Positions 16,784 through 26,404 of a stretch of DNA of 64,000 bases are shown here, piece after piece. Under the pieces are notes generated by a model. That model did no database searches. It saw nothing but the letters and a program-made list of their open reading frames with translations, and was not told the origin of the DNA. Position numbers and translations under genes: made by a program. The first letter of the stretch is position 1. Each line of letters begins with the position of its first letter. The stretch covers positions 806,001-870,000 of the forward strand of contig NZ_JACHNV010000002.1 of NCBI RefSeq assembly GCF_014199535.1, read 5' to 3'. The stretch is from Hymenobacter latericoloratus (GTDB taxonomy: Bacteria > Bacteroidota > Bacteroidia > Cytophagales > Hymenobacteraceae).

Positions 16784-19700
16784 ATGCAATCAACTATACG
16801 AAAATCGGCCCTTGGGCTGGGTTGGCCGCTGATGCTTGCTGCCGGCCTGCCACTAACCGGCGCGCTGCTGGCCCCTACGCAGGTACAGGCGCAAACTGCC
16901 CGTACCATCACGGGCCGGGTAACCGACCAGGCTACTGGCGAAGGCATTCCGGGCGTGACGGTGCTGGTGAAAGGCACCTCCGCGGGGGCTTCTACCGGTA
17001 CTGACGGCTCCTTTACCGTACAGGCCCCGGCTGGCGGCACTACCCTGGTGTTCTCGGCCATCGGCTACGTGTCGGTGGAGCGGCCCATCGGCTCGAATAC
17101 AACCTTTAACGTTACGCTATCCACGGATGCCAAGGCCCTGAGCGAGGTAGTGGTGGTAGGCTACGGCGTGCAGAAGAAAAGCCAGGTAACGGGCGCTATT
17201 TCCTCCGTAGATGAGAAAAGCCTGCGCGACGTACCGGTAGCCAACATCGGCCAGGCCCTGCAGGGCCGCGCCGCCGGCGTGAACATCTCCAGCGCCAGCT
17301 CCTCGCCCGGCCAGAACCCGGTTATCCGGATTCGCGGTAACCGCTCGTTTGCCGGCTCCAACGACCCGCTGCTGGTGGTGGACGGGGTGCCTTTTGACGG
17401 GAACCTGAACGACTTGAACCCCGACGACATCACCTCGCTGGAAGTGCTGAAGGACGCCTCCTCCACGGCCATCTACGGGGCCCGCGGTGCCAACGGCGTT
17501 ATTCTGATTACCACCAAGCGCGGCAAAACCGGCGCCCCCCGCGCCACCTATAACGGCTACTACGGCACCAAGCGGGCCATTGGCTACTTCGACCTGCAGG
17601 ATGGGCAGGAATACTACAACTTCCGGCGGCAGGCCTACCTGGCCAACGGCATTGCCAACCCCGACAACACGCCCGGCTTCCTTACCGACGACGAAAAAGC
17701 CAACCTGGCCGCCGGCCGCACCACCGACTACCAGGATCTGCTCTTCCAGAACGGCCACATCCAGAACCACTCGCTGGGCCTCTCGGGCGGTACCGAGCAG
17801 ACGCAGTACTCGGCTTCCCTGGGCTACTACGACGAAACGGGCATTGTGCCCGTGCAGCGCCTGCAGCGCTACTCCCTGCGCGCCACCCTGGACCAGCAGA
17901 TTGGCAAGCGGGTGAAAATCGGCCTGAACACGCTCAACAGCTTCACCGACCAGGACGATCCGGGCCTGAACATCATCAACGGCATCCTGACGGGTAGCCC
18001 CCTGGCTTCGCCCTACGACGCCAACGGCAACCCGGTGCTGTTCCCCAACACCGATACCGCCCTGGGCAACCCGCTGGCCTTCTACACCGAAGACGCCCAC
18101 CTGGACAAGCGCCGCCGCATCCGCACGTTCAACAGCCTCTACGGGCAGGTCAACATCCTGAAGGGCCTGGATTACCGCCTCAACATTGGTCTGGACGGCC
18201 GCTCGGAAAACAACGACTCGTTCTTTGCCTCCCAGACCCCGGCCCGGGGCGGCGGACAGAACGCCGCTTCCCGCTCCCAGAACCTGGCCTTCAACCTGCT
18301 GGCTGAAAACATCCTGACCTATAACCGCACGTTCGCGGAAAAGCACGATATGAACCTGACGGCTCTCTACAGCGCCCAGGAATACCGTGCCGAAGGCTTC
18401 AACGCCGGCTCCCAGAACCTGCCCACCAACTACCAGCTCACCAACAACCTGGGCGCGGGCACGCCCACGGCGCCGGGCAGCTACCAGAGCCAGTTCGACA
18501 TCATCTCGTACATGGGCCGCGCGAACTACTCCTACGACAACCGTTACTCCGCCACCGTAACGGTGCGCGTGGACGGTTCCTCGCGCCTGGCCCCCGGCAA
18601 CAAGTACAAAGCCTTCCCCTCGGCCGCCGTGGCCTGGAATATTGCCAATGAGAGCTTCCTGAGCAGCCAGTCCTGGCTGAACGCCCTGAAGCTGCGCGCC
18701 AGCCTGGGCCGGGTGGGTAGCACCGCCGTGAACCCCTACCAGACGCTGGGTTCTCTGCAGTCGGCCCTGGGTAACGGGTATTACAACGCCGGCGGTACGG
18801 GCCTGATTGGGGTGGTACCGGCCACCATCCCCAACCCTAACCTGGGCTGGGAGTACACCACCACCACCAACTTTGGTCTGGACTTCGGCTTCTTCAACAA
18901 CCGCCTGGCCGGCTCGGTAGAAGTGTACCAGCAGCGCACCTCCGACCTGCTGCTGCCCGACGCCCTACCCACCGCCAGCGGCTACAGCTCCTTCACCCGC
19001 AACATCGGCCAGACCCAGAACCGTGGTCTGGAAATCAGCCTGACCACGGTGAACGTGCGCACGGCCAGCGGCTTCGAGTGGGCTTCGGACTGGAACTTCA
19101 CCGTGAACCGCGAGAAGGTGCTGGACCTGGGCCTGGGCGACGACGAGAACGGCAACCCGCGCAGCGACCTGGGCAACCAGCGCTTCATCGGCCAGCCCCT
19201 GTACGTGATTTACGACTACAAGAAAGCCGGCATCTGGCAAACCAACGAAGCCGCGGAAGCTGCTAAGTATAACTCCCGGGTTGGCCAGATCAAAATTCAG
19301 GACCGCAACGGCAACGGTACCATCGACCCCGGCGACCGGCAGATCATCGGTACGCGCCAGCCCAAGTTTGAGGCCGGCACTACTCAGCGTCTGCGCTTCA
19401 AAGGCTTTGATCTGACGGCCGTGGCCCTGACCCGCGTGGGCGCAACCATCGTGGATCCGCTGCTGTTCGGCAACTCCTACTTCACCACCTTTGAGGGCCG
19501 CCGCAACCAGGTAAACCTCGACTACTGGACGCCCAGCAACCCCACCAACGCCTTCCCGCAGCCGCGCCAGGGCAACGGCGACTTCCCGCCCTACAGCCAG
19601 ACGCTGGCCTACGTGAGCGGTACCTTTATCAAGGTGCGCAGCATCGACCTGGGCTACTCCCTGCCCGCGGGCCTCGCGGAGAAAGTGCGCGTGAGCAGCG

Positions 19701-19942
19701 CCCGCCTCTACGTGCAGGTGCAGAACCCGCTGATCTGGTCGCCGCTGGCCTTCTACCGGAAAAACAAAGCCATTGACCCGGATGCGCTGTCGTACTCCAC
19801 GCGCTTCTCGGCTTCGGGCCCCAGCGGTATTGCCTTCGCCGAGGGTGACCTGAACGGCAACGTGAACAGCACCACCGCCGGTCGGGGCGTGAACTACCCC
19901 GCCACCCGCGCCTTTATTGTGGGCCTGAACCTGGCCTTCTAG
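16784..19942 (+). CDS. SusC-like TonB-dependent outer membrane transporter
   Basis: A 1052-residue protein. A signal peptide is followed by a carboxypeptidase-D-like beta domain (ITGRVTDQATGEGIPGVTVLVKG, about 40-120). Next come the TonB box region (EVVVVGYGVQKKSQVTGAISSV), the plug domain (about 125-240) and a beta-barrel ending with the aromatic FIVGLNLAF. It imports oligosaccharides across the outer membrane together with the SusD partner 47 bp downstream. The genetic setting points to xylo-oligosaccharides carrying glucuronate, arabinose or acetyl groups. It is the only SusC in the window. Confidence 0.96.
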   Translation: MQSTIRKSALGLGWPLMLAAGLPLTGALLAPTQVQAQTARTITGRVTDQATGEGIPGVTVLVKGTSAGASTGTDGSFTVQAPAGGTTLVFSAIGYVSVERPIGSNTTFNVTLSTDAKALSEVVVVGYGVQKKSQVTGAISSVDEKSLRDVPVANIGQALQGRAAGVNISSASSSPGQNPVIRIRGNRSFAGSNDPLLVVDGVPFDGNLNDLNPDDITSLEVLKDASSTAIYGARGANGVILITTKRGKTGAPRATYNGYYGTKRAIGYFDLQDGQEYYNFRRQAYLANGIANPDNTPGFLTDDEKANLAAGRTTDYQDLLFQNGHIQNHSLGLSGGTEQTQYSASLGYYDETGIVPVQRLQRYSLRATLDQQIGKRVKIGLNTLNSFTDQDDPGLNIINGILTGSPLASPYDANGNPVLFPNTDTALGNPLAFYTEDAHLDKRRRIRTFNSLYGQVNILKGLDYRLNIGLDGRSENNDSFFASQTPARGGGQNAASRSQNLAFNLLAENILTYNRTFAEKHDMNLTALYSAQEYRAEGFNAGSQNLPTNYQLTNNLGAGTPTAPGSYQSQFDIISYMGRANYSYDNRYSATVTVRVDGSSRLAPGNKYKAFPSAAVAWNIANESFLSSQSWLNALKLRASLGRVGSTAVNPYQTLGSLQSALGNGYYNAGGTGLIGVVPATIPNPNLGWEYTTTTNFGLDFGFFNNRLAGSVEVYQQRTSDLLLPDALPTASGYSSFTRNIGQTQNRGLEISLTTVNVRTASGFEWASDWNFTVNREKVLDLGLGDDENGNPRSDLGNQRFIGQPLYVIYDYKKAGIWQTNEAAEAAKYNSRVGQIKIQDRNGNGTIDPGDRQIIGTRQPKFEAGTTQRLRFKGFDLTAVALTRVGATIVDPLLFGNSYFTTFEGRRNQVNLDYWTPSNPTNAFPQPRQGNGDFPPYSQTLAYVSGTFIKVRSIDLGYSLPAGLAEKVRVSSARLYVQVQNPLIWSPLAFYRKNKAIDPDALSYSTRFSASGPSGIAFAEGDLNGNVNSTTAGRGVNYPATRAFIVGLNLAF

Positions 19943-19989
19943 TTTCACCTCTCTACTCTTTTTCTGGGCTTCCCACGCCCGCTTTTCAT

Positions 19990-21744
19990 ATGAAAAAAGT
20001 ATTCTTAAGCGCGTCGGCCCTCGGCCTGTTGCTGGCCGCCACCAGCTGCGACAAGGATCTGCTGGACGAAAATCCGCGCTCCATTCTGGTTCCCTCCTTC
20101 CTGGGCACGCCCGAGGGCGTACAAGCCGGCCTGACGGGGGTGTACTCGGGCCTGCGCAACGTGATGGGCAACGAGGAAGCCGAGTACATGGCCGTGCAGG
20201 GCACCGACGAGTGGATGCGCGGCTTCGCGGCCACCCAGGGCTACGAGGACTACAACCCGGCCCTGCTGAACTCCCAGAACTCGGCCGTCACCAACCAGTG
20301 GGCCATCATCTACCGCTACATCAACGGGGCCAACGGCGTGATTCAGTACGCCGGCACCGTGCAGGGGCTGGCCCCCACCACCATCACGCAGGTGGTAGGC
20401 CAGGCCAAGCTGCTGCGGGCGCACTACTACTTCATGCTGGTGCAGTATTTCGGCGACGTGCCGCTGATGCTCAACTTCGTGGATGCGCCCACCAAGGATA
20501 TTTCCCGCGCGCCCAAGACCGAGGTGTACAACGCCATCATTGCCGACCTGAACGACGCGCTGACCAACCTGCCCGACCGCACCAGCGGCTACGCGGCCAC
20601 CGGCACCGGCCGCGTAACCCGCGCCACGGCCCTGCACCTGCTGGCCAAAGTGCACCTGACGCGCGCCTCGTCCACGGCCAAGCAGGCCGACGACTACGCC
20701 AAGGCCAAGCAGTACGCCGAGGAGCTGATCAGCAACCGCACCCGCTACGGCGTGGACCTGGAAGCCGACGTGGCCGACGTGTTCCGCGAGGGCAACGAAA
20801 ACGGCAAGGAGGTGCTCATGAACGTGCAGTTCAACACCGACCCGACCTTCACCGGTCAGGATCCGTTCTCGCCTACCGGCGCCAACCAAACCAACTTCTT
20901 CTTCCGCAGCCGCTACGACCTGCTGCCCAACATGGTGCGCGACATCCCGAACGGTCGCCCTTACGGCCGCTTCTGCCCCACGCCCTTCCTGCTGGATTCC
21001 TACATTCTGCCGGGTGAATCGGGCCGCAGCCTGCGCTCCACCGACACGCGCTACAACAAGTGGTTTACCACCGTGTACCGCGTGAACTCCACCGGCACCG
21101 GTGCCGCCAACGGGGGCCGGGCCACGGCCGTCATCGGCGACACGGCCGCCTGGTACACCGGCCGGCCGCTGTCGGCCGCCGAGAAGGCGCGCATTGCCGC
21201 CCGCCCCAATGGCCCCTACACCGTCATCGAGCCCGCCGGCTACAGCAACCTGTTCTCACCCGTGATGAACAAGTTTGACGACGTGACCCGCACGGCCGTG
21301 AACAACCCTTCGGACCGGCCCCTGATTGTGTTCCGTTTTGCGGAAACCTACCTGATTGCGGCGGAAGCCAACCTGTACCTCGGCAACACGGCAGCAGCAG
21401 TTGGCCAGATCAACACCCTGCGCCAGCGGGCCGGAGCGGCGGGCCGCAAAGCCCAGATGGACATCACGGCCTCCCAGCTCAACATCGACTTTATTCTGGA
21501 TGAGCGGGCCCGCGAGCTGTGCGGCGAGCAGATGCGCTACTTTGACCTGGTGCGCACGGGCAAGCTGGTGGAGCGTGTGAAGGCCTACGTGCCCGTCAGC
21601 CAGAACCGTACTACCGCCCCGGCCGGTCCCTACGGCTCCGATGCGGCCCGCAACGTGCGCGACTTCCACGTGCTGCGCCCGATTCCGCAAACGGAAATCG
21701 ACCGTACCGGTGGCAAAATCACCCAGAACCCCGGCTATAACTAA
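19990..21744 (+). CDS. SusD/RagB-family outer membrane glycan-binding lipoprotein
   Basis: A 584-residue protein with lipoprotein signal peptide and lipobox LAATSC (Cys20) followed by DKDLLDEN; the acidic residues behind Cys fit Bacteroidota surface-export signals. The body shows the SusD-like N-terminal segment, TPR-like helices (VVGQAKLLRAHYYFMLVQYFGDVPL) and the C-terminal RagB region (LIDERARELCGEQMRYFDLVRTGKL-type, ending PGYN). It caps the SusC barrel and binds the incoming glycan. It is co-transcribed with SusC by position. Confidence 0.96.
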   Translation: MKKVFLSASALGLLLAATSCDKDLLDENPRSILVPSFLGTPEGVQAGLTGVYSGLRNVMGNEEAEYMAVQGTDEWMRGFAATQGYEDYNPALLNSQNSAVTNQWAIIYRYINGANGVIQYAGTVQGLAPTTITQVVGQAKLLRAHYYFMLVQYFGDVPLMLNFVDAPTKDISRAPKTEVYNAIIADLNDALTNLPDRTSGYAATGTGRVTRATALHLLAKVHLTRASSTAKQADDYAKAKQYAEELISNRTRYGVDLEADVADVFREGNENGKEVLMNVQFNTDPTFTGQDPFSPTGANQTNFFFRSRYDLLPNMVRDIPNGRPYGRFCPTPFLLDSYILPGESGRSLRSTDTRYNKWFTTVYRVNSTGTGAANGGRATAVIGDTAAWYTGRPLSAAEKARIAARPNGPYTVIEPAGYSNLFSPVMNKFDDVTRTAVNNPSDRPLIVFRFAETYLIAAEANLYLGNTAAAVGQINTLRQRAGAAGRKAQMDITASQLNIDFILDERARELCGEQMRYFDLVRTGKLVERVKAYVPVSQNRTTAPAGPYGSDAARNVRDFHVLRPIPQTEIDRTGGKITQNPGYN

Positions 21745-21843
21745 GCCTGACCAGTGCCCGAAGCCGTGGTTTTCCGCAAGGGAAGCCACGGCTTCTACTT
21801 CTGGCCGGCTTTTTCTCCCGGAAGCGTCACTTCTCTTTTCTTC

Positions 21844-23802
21844 ATGAAGCCACTCATTCTATCACTCGCCGTAGCAACCGCATTGCTGAGCCACGCGGCT
21901 CCGGCCCAGGTGCGGCTGCCGCGGCTCGTGAGCAACGGCATGGTGCTCCAGCGGGATACGAAACTGACCCTCTGGGGCTGGGCCGCCAAGGGCGAAAAAG
22001 TCGCCCTGACGTTCAAAGACAAAACCTACCCCGCCACCACCGGCCCCGACGGGAAATGGACGGTAGCGCTGCCGGCCCAGCCGGCCGGCGGGCCTTACAC
22101 CCTGCGCTTCAAGGCCAGCAATGAGCTGGAAGTGCAGGATGTTCTGGTCGGGGACGTGTGGCTGCTGTCGGGACAGTCGAACATGGAAACGCCCATGGCG
22201 CGCCTGCGCGACAAGTTTCCGGAGGCTATTGCCCAGGCCGCCAACCCCCGCATCCGGCAGTTCGAGGTGCCTATGACCTCTACCCTGCAGAAGCCCCGCA
22301 CCGATGTAGCCGGCGGCCGGTGGGTAGCCGCCGACCCTCAGAGTGTGCTGCAGTTTTCGGCCGTGGGCTACTTATTCGCCAAGGAAATCAACGCCAAGTA
22401 CCAGGTGCCCGTGGGCCTGATTAAGGATGCCGTGGGGGGCTCGCCCGCTGAAGCCTGGCTGAGTGCCGACGCCCTGCGCCAGTTCCCGAACTACCAGCAG
22501 CAGGCCGCCAAATACCAGGACAGCGTGCAGGTGGCCGGGCAGCGCCAGCGCGAAGGTGCAGCTGTTGCCAGCTGGTACCAGCGCCTTTATCAGGCCGACC
22601 AGGGCGAGGCCCGGGGCCAGCAAAAGTGGTCGGACCCGGCCTACGACGCCCGCGGCTGGCGCACCATGGGCGTACCCGGCTACTGGGCCGACCAGACCCC
22701 GCTGGGCCCGGTGAACGGGGTAGTATGGTTCCGGAAAGAGGTGGAAGTGCCCGCCAGCATGGTGGGCCAGCCGGCCCGCCTGGAGCTGGGCACCCTTGTC
22801 GATGCCGACTCTACTTATATCAACGGGCAGCTGGTGGGCACTACCGGCTACCAGTACCCGCCCCGCAAGTACGAGCTGAAGCCCGGCGTGCTGAAGGCCG
22901 GTAAAAACGTCATAGTGGTGCGCCTGATCAGCAACGGCGGCCGGGGCGGCTTCACGCCCGACAAAACTTACGAGCTGCGGGCCGGCGGCCAGACCCTGGA
23001 CCTGCGCGGGCCGTGGCAGTACCAGCTGGGCGCTACCCTGCCGCCCACCCCGGGCACCACGTCTTTCCATTTTCAGCCCGGTGCCTTGTTCAATGGCATG
23101 ATTGCCCCGGTGCTGCCCTACGCCCTAAAGGGGGTGCTCTGGTACCAGGGCGAAAGCAACGCGAGCCGCCCCCAGGACTACCAGGCCCTGATGACCAGCC
23201 TGATCGGCGACTGGCGCGCCCAGTTCCGGCGGCCTGACCTGCCGTTTCTGTACGTGCAGCTGGCCAGTTTCATGGCCATGCGGCCGGAGCCCGGCGAAAG
23301 TGGCTGGGCCGAAATCCGCGACGCCCAGCGCCGCACCCTGGCCGTGCCGCGTACCGCCATGGCCGTGGCCCTGGACGCGGGCGAGTGGAACGACATTCAC
23401 CCCCTGGACAAGCAAACCGTGGGGCACCGGCTGGCGCTGGCGGCCCGGCAGGTGGCCTACGGCGACAAAAAAGTAGTGGCCTCGGGGCCGCTCTACCAAT
23501 CCATGCAGGTTAGCGGCAACCAAGCTACGCTGCGCTTTACCAGCGTGGGCGGCGGGCTGGTGGCCAAGGGGGGCGGCCCGCTGAAATATTTTGCTGTGGC
23601 GGGGCCCGACAAGAAATTCGTGTGGGCGCAGGCCCGGCTGGAAGGCAACACGGTGGTGGTGTGGAGTGATGCCGTAGCTACCCCCGTGTTCGTGCGTTAC
23701 GCCTGGGCCGATAACCCCGAGGGCGCCAACCTCTACAACCAGGAAGGACTACCCGCTTCGCCGTTTCAGGCTAGCGTGTCGGCAACTGCTCCGGCGCAGT
23801 AA
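21844..23802 (+). CDS. SASA/SGNH acetylesterase, probable acetyl-xylan esterase
   Basis: 652 residues from ATG at 21844, which starts a signal peptide (MKPLILSLAVATALLSHAAPAQ). The sialate O-acetylesterase (SASA) family signature is present: GQSNME with Ser112, WYQGESNASRP, and Asp517-x-His519 in DIHPLDKQTVGHR. A galactose-binding/GH2-N-like jelly roll is inserted around residues 280-400 (VWFRKEVEVP, ADSTYINGQLVGTTGY). Many relatives in xylan loci deacetylate xylan oligomers, and the flanking SusCD, GH3 and GH10 genes support that role over sialate deacetylation. Confidence 0.88.
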   Translation: MKPLILSLAVATALLSHAAPAQVRLPRLVSNGMVLQRDTKLTLWGWAAKGEKVALTFKDKTYPATTGPDGKWTVALPAQPAGGPYTLRFKASNELEVQDVLVGDVWLLSGQSNMETPMARLRDKFPEAIAQAANPRIRQFEVPMTSTLQKPRTDVAGGRWVAADPQSVLQFSAVGYLFAKEINAKYQVPVGLIKDAVGGSPAEAWLSADALRQFPNYQQQAAKYQDSVQVAGQRQREGAAVASWYQRLYQADQGEARGQQKWSDPAYDARGWRTMGVPGYWADQTPLGPVNGVVWFRKEVEVPASMVGQPARLELGTLVDADSTYINGQLVGTTGYQYPPRKYELKPGVLKAGKNVIVVRLISNGGRGGFTPDKTYELRAGGQTLDLRGPWQYQLGATLPPTPGTTSFHFQPGALFNGMIAPVLPYALKGVLWYQGESNASRPQDYQALMTSLIGDWRAQFRRPDLPFLYVQLASFMAMRPEPGESGWAEIRDAQRRTLAVPRTAMAVALDAGEWNDIHPLDKQTVGHRLALAARQVAYGDKKVVASGPLYQSMQVSGNQATLRFTSVGGGLVAKGGGPLKYFAVAGPDKKFVWAQARLEGNTVVVWSDAVATPVFVRYAWADNPEGANLYNQEGLPASPFQASVSATAPAQ

Positions 23803-23965
23803 CTGCTCTTTTGCTGCTTCTGAAATCTTTCTTCCGAAGCAGCCCTACCTACCCGTCGGCTCCCCAGGCCGGCTTCCCGCACCTACCGCACAATGCCGCT
23901 TTGTTAAGTCCCGAGTTTTCGGGGCCTCAGGGCGTTGCGTTTCCTGACTTCTCCTTTCCCACCGC

Positions 23966-26152
23966 ATGAAGAAACATCTGCTCTTATCGGGGTTGCTGGC
24001 CTGCCTGAGCTTGCCCTCGGTGCAGGCCCAGCAGGCTCCGGCCGCCTACCTCGACCCCACCAAGCCCGTGAACGTGCGGGTGCGGGACCTGATTTCGCGC
24101 CTCACCCTGGAGGAAAAGGCCGATCAGATGATGTACAACAGCAAGGCCATCGAGCGGCTCAACATTCCGGCCTATAACTGGTGGAACGAGGCCCTGCACG
24201 GGGTAGGGCGGGCAGGTGCCGCCACGGTGTTTCCGCAGGCCATCGGGCTGGGCGCTACCTTCGACGACGACCTGGCCTTGCGCGTGTCCACGGCTATTTC
24301 CGACGAGGCCCGCGCCATGTACAACGCGGCCGTGGCCAAGGGCTACCGCCAGCAGTACAGCGGCCTCACGTTCTGGACGCCCAACATCAACATCTTCCGC
24401 GACCCGCGCTGGGGTAGGGGACAGGAGACCTACGGCGAAGACCCCACCCTCACGGGCCGTTTGGGGGTAGCCTTCGTGAAAGGCCTGCAGGGCCCCGATC
24501 CGCAGCACCTGAAGGTGGCGGCCTGCGCCAAGCACTTCGCCGTGCACAGCGGCCCCGAGAAGCTGCGCCACGAGTTCAACGCCGTGGCCTCGCCCCAGGA
24601 CTTGCAGGAAACCTACCTGCCGGCCTTCAAGCAGTTGGTGGATGCCGATGTGGAAGCCGTGATGTGCGCCTACAACGCCACCAACGGCGAGCCCTGCTGC
24701 GGCAACACGTATTTGCTGCAGGATGTGCTGCGCAAGCAGTGGGGCTTCCGGGGCCATATTGTGTCAGACTGCTGGGCGCTGGTGGATTTCTACAAGGGCC
24801 ACAACGTGGTGAAAACGCCCGCCGAGGCGGCAGCTATGGCCCTGGAGCGCGGCGTAAACCTGAACTGCGGCAGCGTGTACCCCTCCTTGCCCGAGGCGGT
24901 GCAGAAAGGCCTGACCACGGAAGCCAAGATGGACAGCTCCCTGGCTATTCTGCTGCGCACCAAGTTCAAGCTGGGTCTGTTTGATGCCCCCGGCAGCAGC
25001 CCCTACGATAAGCTGGGCGCCGACATTATCAACAGCCCCCAGCACCGCGCCCTGGCCCGCGAGGCGGCCCAAAAGTCTATTGTGCTGCTGAAAAACAACG
25101 GCGTGCTGCCCCTGCGCAACGACCTGCCCAAGTACTTCGTGACCGGCCCTAACGCCGCCAACCTCGATGCCCTGCTGGGCAACTACTACGGCGTGAACCC
25201 CGAGATGAAAACCATTCTGGAAGGCCTGGTGGCCGGCGTAAGCCCCGCCAGCCAGATGCAGTATCGCCCCGGCGCCCTGCTTGATAGGCCCAACCAGAAC
25301 GGCGTGGACTGGGTGAGCGGCACGGCCCGCACCTCCGACGCTACGTTTGTGGTGCTGGGCATCAACGGGCTGCTGGAAGGGGAGGAGGGCGAGTCCATTG
25401 CCTCGCCGAGCTTCGGCGACCGGCTCGATTATAACCTGCCCCAGAACCAGATTGACTTCCTGCGCGGCCTGCGCAAAAACAACACCCAGCCCATTGTGGC
25501 CATCGTCACCGGTGGCTCGCCTATGAACCTGGCGGAGGTGCACGAAATAGCTGATGCCGTGGTGCTGGTCTGGTACCCCGGTCAGGAAGGCGGCAACGCC
25601 GTGGCCGACATCGTGTTCGGGAAAGTGTCGCCCTCGGGCAAGCTGCCCATTACCTTCCCCAAGAGCCTCGACCAGCTGCCCGCCTACGAAAGCTACGGCA
25701 TGCTGGGCCGCACCTACCGCTACATGAGCCAGGAGCCCATGTACCCCTTCGGCTACGGCCTGAGCTACGCCAAATTCGAGTACAGCGGCCTGAAGCTGCC
25801 CAAGAAAGCAGCCCGCAACAAGCCGGTGGAAGTAGAGGCTACCGTGCGCAACACCGGCAAAGTAGCCGGCGAGGAAGTGGTGCAGCTCTACCTCACCCAC
25901 ACCCCCCGCCAGGGCCAGCAAATTCCGCGCTACGCCCTCAAAAACTTCCGCCGCGTGCAGCTTCAGCCCGGCGCCAGCACCACCGTTAAGTTCACCCTTA
26001 CGCCCGAGCAGCTGGCCCTCATCGACGCCCAGGGCAAAAGCGTAGCGCCCACCGCGCCCGTGACCATTGCCGTGGGCGGCTCCCTACCCTCGGCCCGCAG
26101 CCAAACCCTCGGGGCCAGCAAGCCGGCCACTGCCGTGCTGGCGGTGAAGTAA
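23966..26152 (+). CDS. GH3 beta-xylosidase-like glycoside hydrolase
   Basis: A 728-residue protein with a signal peptide (about 1-21). The GH3 N-terminal barrel carries ARGWGR-type DPRWGRGQETYGEDP, KHFAVHSGPE and the nucleophile Asp268 in HIVSDCWAL. The C-terminal alpha/beta domain follows (VLLKNNGVLPLR, WYPGQEGGNAVADIVFGKVSPSGKLPITFP) and then a fibronectin III-like domain. No PA14 insert is seen. The NWWNEALHGV motif is shared with xylan beta-1,4-xylosidases of this family. It should hydrolyse xylo-oligosaccharides to xylose in the periplasm. Confidence 0.92.
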   Translation: MKKHLLLSGLLACLSLPSVQAQQAPAAYLDPTKPVNVRVRDLISRLTLEEKADQMMYNSKAIERLNIPAYNWWNEALHGVGRAGAATVFPQAIGLGATFDDDLALRVSTAISDEARAMYNAAVAKGYRQQYSGLTFWTPNINIFRDPRWGRGQETYGEDPTLTGRLGVAFVKGLQGPDPQHLKVAACAKHFAVHSGPEKLRHEFNAVASPQDLQETYLPAFKQLVDADVEAVMCAYNATNGEPCCGNTYLLQDVLRKQWGFRGHIVSDCWALVDFYKGHNVVKTPAEAAAMALERGVNLNCGSVYPSLPEAVQKGLTTEAKMDSSLAILLRTKFKLGLFDAPGSSPYDKLGADIINSPQHRALAREAAQKSIVLLKNNGVLPLRNDLPKYFVTGPNAANLDALLGNYYGVNPEMKTILEGLVAGVSPASQMQYRPGALLDRPNQNGVDWVSGTARTSDATFVVLGINGLLEGEEGESIASPSFGDRLDYNLPQNQIDFLRGLRKNNTQPIVAIVTGGSPMNLAEVHEIADAVVLVWYPGQEGGNAVADIVFGKVSPSGKLPITFPKSLDQLPAYESYGMLGRTYRYMSQEPMYPFGYGLSYAKFEYSGLKLPKKAARNKPVEVEATVRNTGKVAGEEVVQLYLTHTPRQGQQIPRYALKNFRRVQLQPGASTTVKFTLTPEQLALIDAQGKSVAPTAPVTIAVGGSLPSARSQTLGASKPATAVLAVK

Positions 26153-26404
26153 AGCGCAGCAGTTCTCTCTGGAAAAACAGCCAAGTTACTGAGAAATAGG
26201 ATGTTCACTATCACTTGCCTTTCAGCTTAAAGAGGGGGTAGGGGCTTGGCCGCTTACAACGGATTAGAGCGCTGCGGAAACCAGTAACGCTTCAGCCAAC
26301 CCCACTTTCCCTACCCCCTTAATCCGCTTTCAACCACAGCCCGCGCGGGCTCCCACGCTGCCCGCCGGTGCTGCTTTCTAACCCCCCACTTTTCTTTCTT
26401 TATC
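26153..26404. other. Intergenic spacer with a weak inverted repeat
   Basis: It contains an imperfect inverted repeat (about 26227-26322): a left arm around GGGGGTAGGGGCTTGGC and a right arm around GCCAACCCCAC...CCCTACCCCC. It could form a processing or attenuation hairpin between the GH3 and GH10 genes. No promoter is evident. Confidence 0.4.

Noticed and set aside
21844..23802. Annotation as sialate metabolism gene
   Set aside because: The fold matches the SASA family, but no sialic acid genes are near and the setting is xylan degradation.
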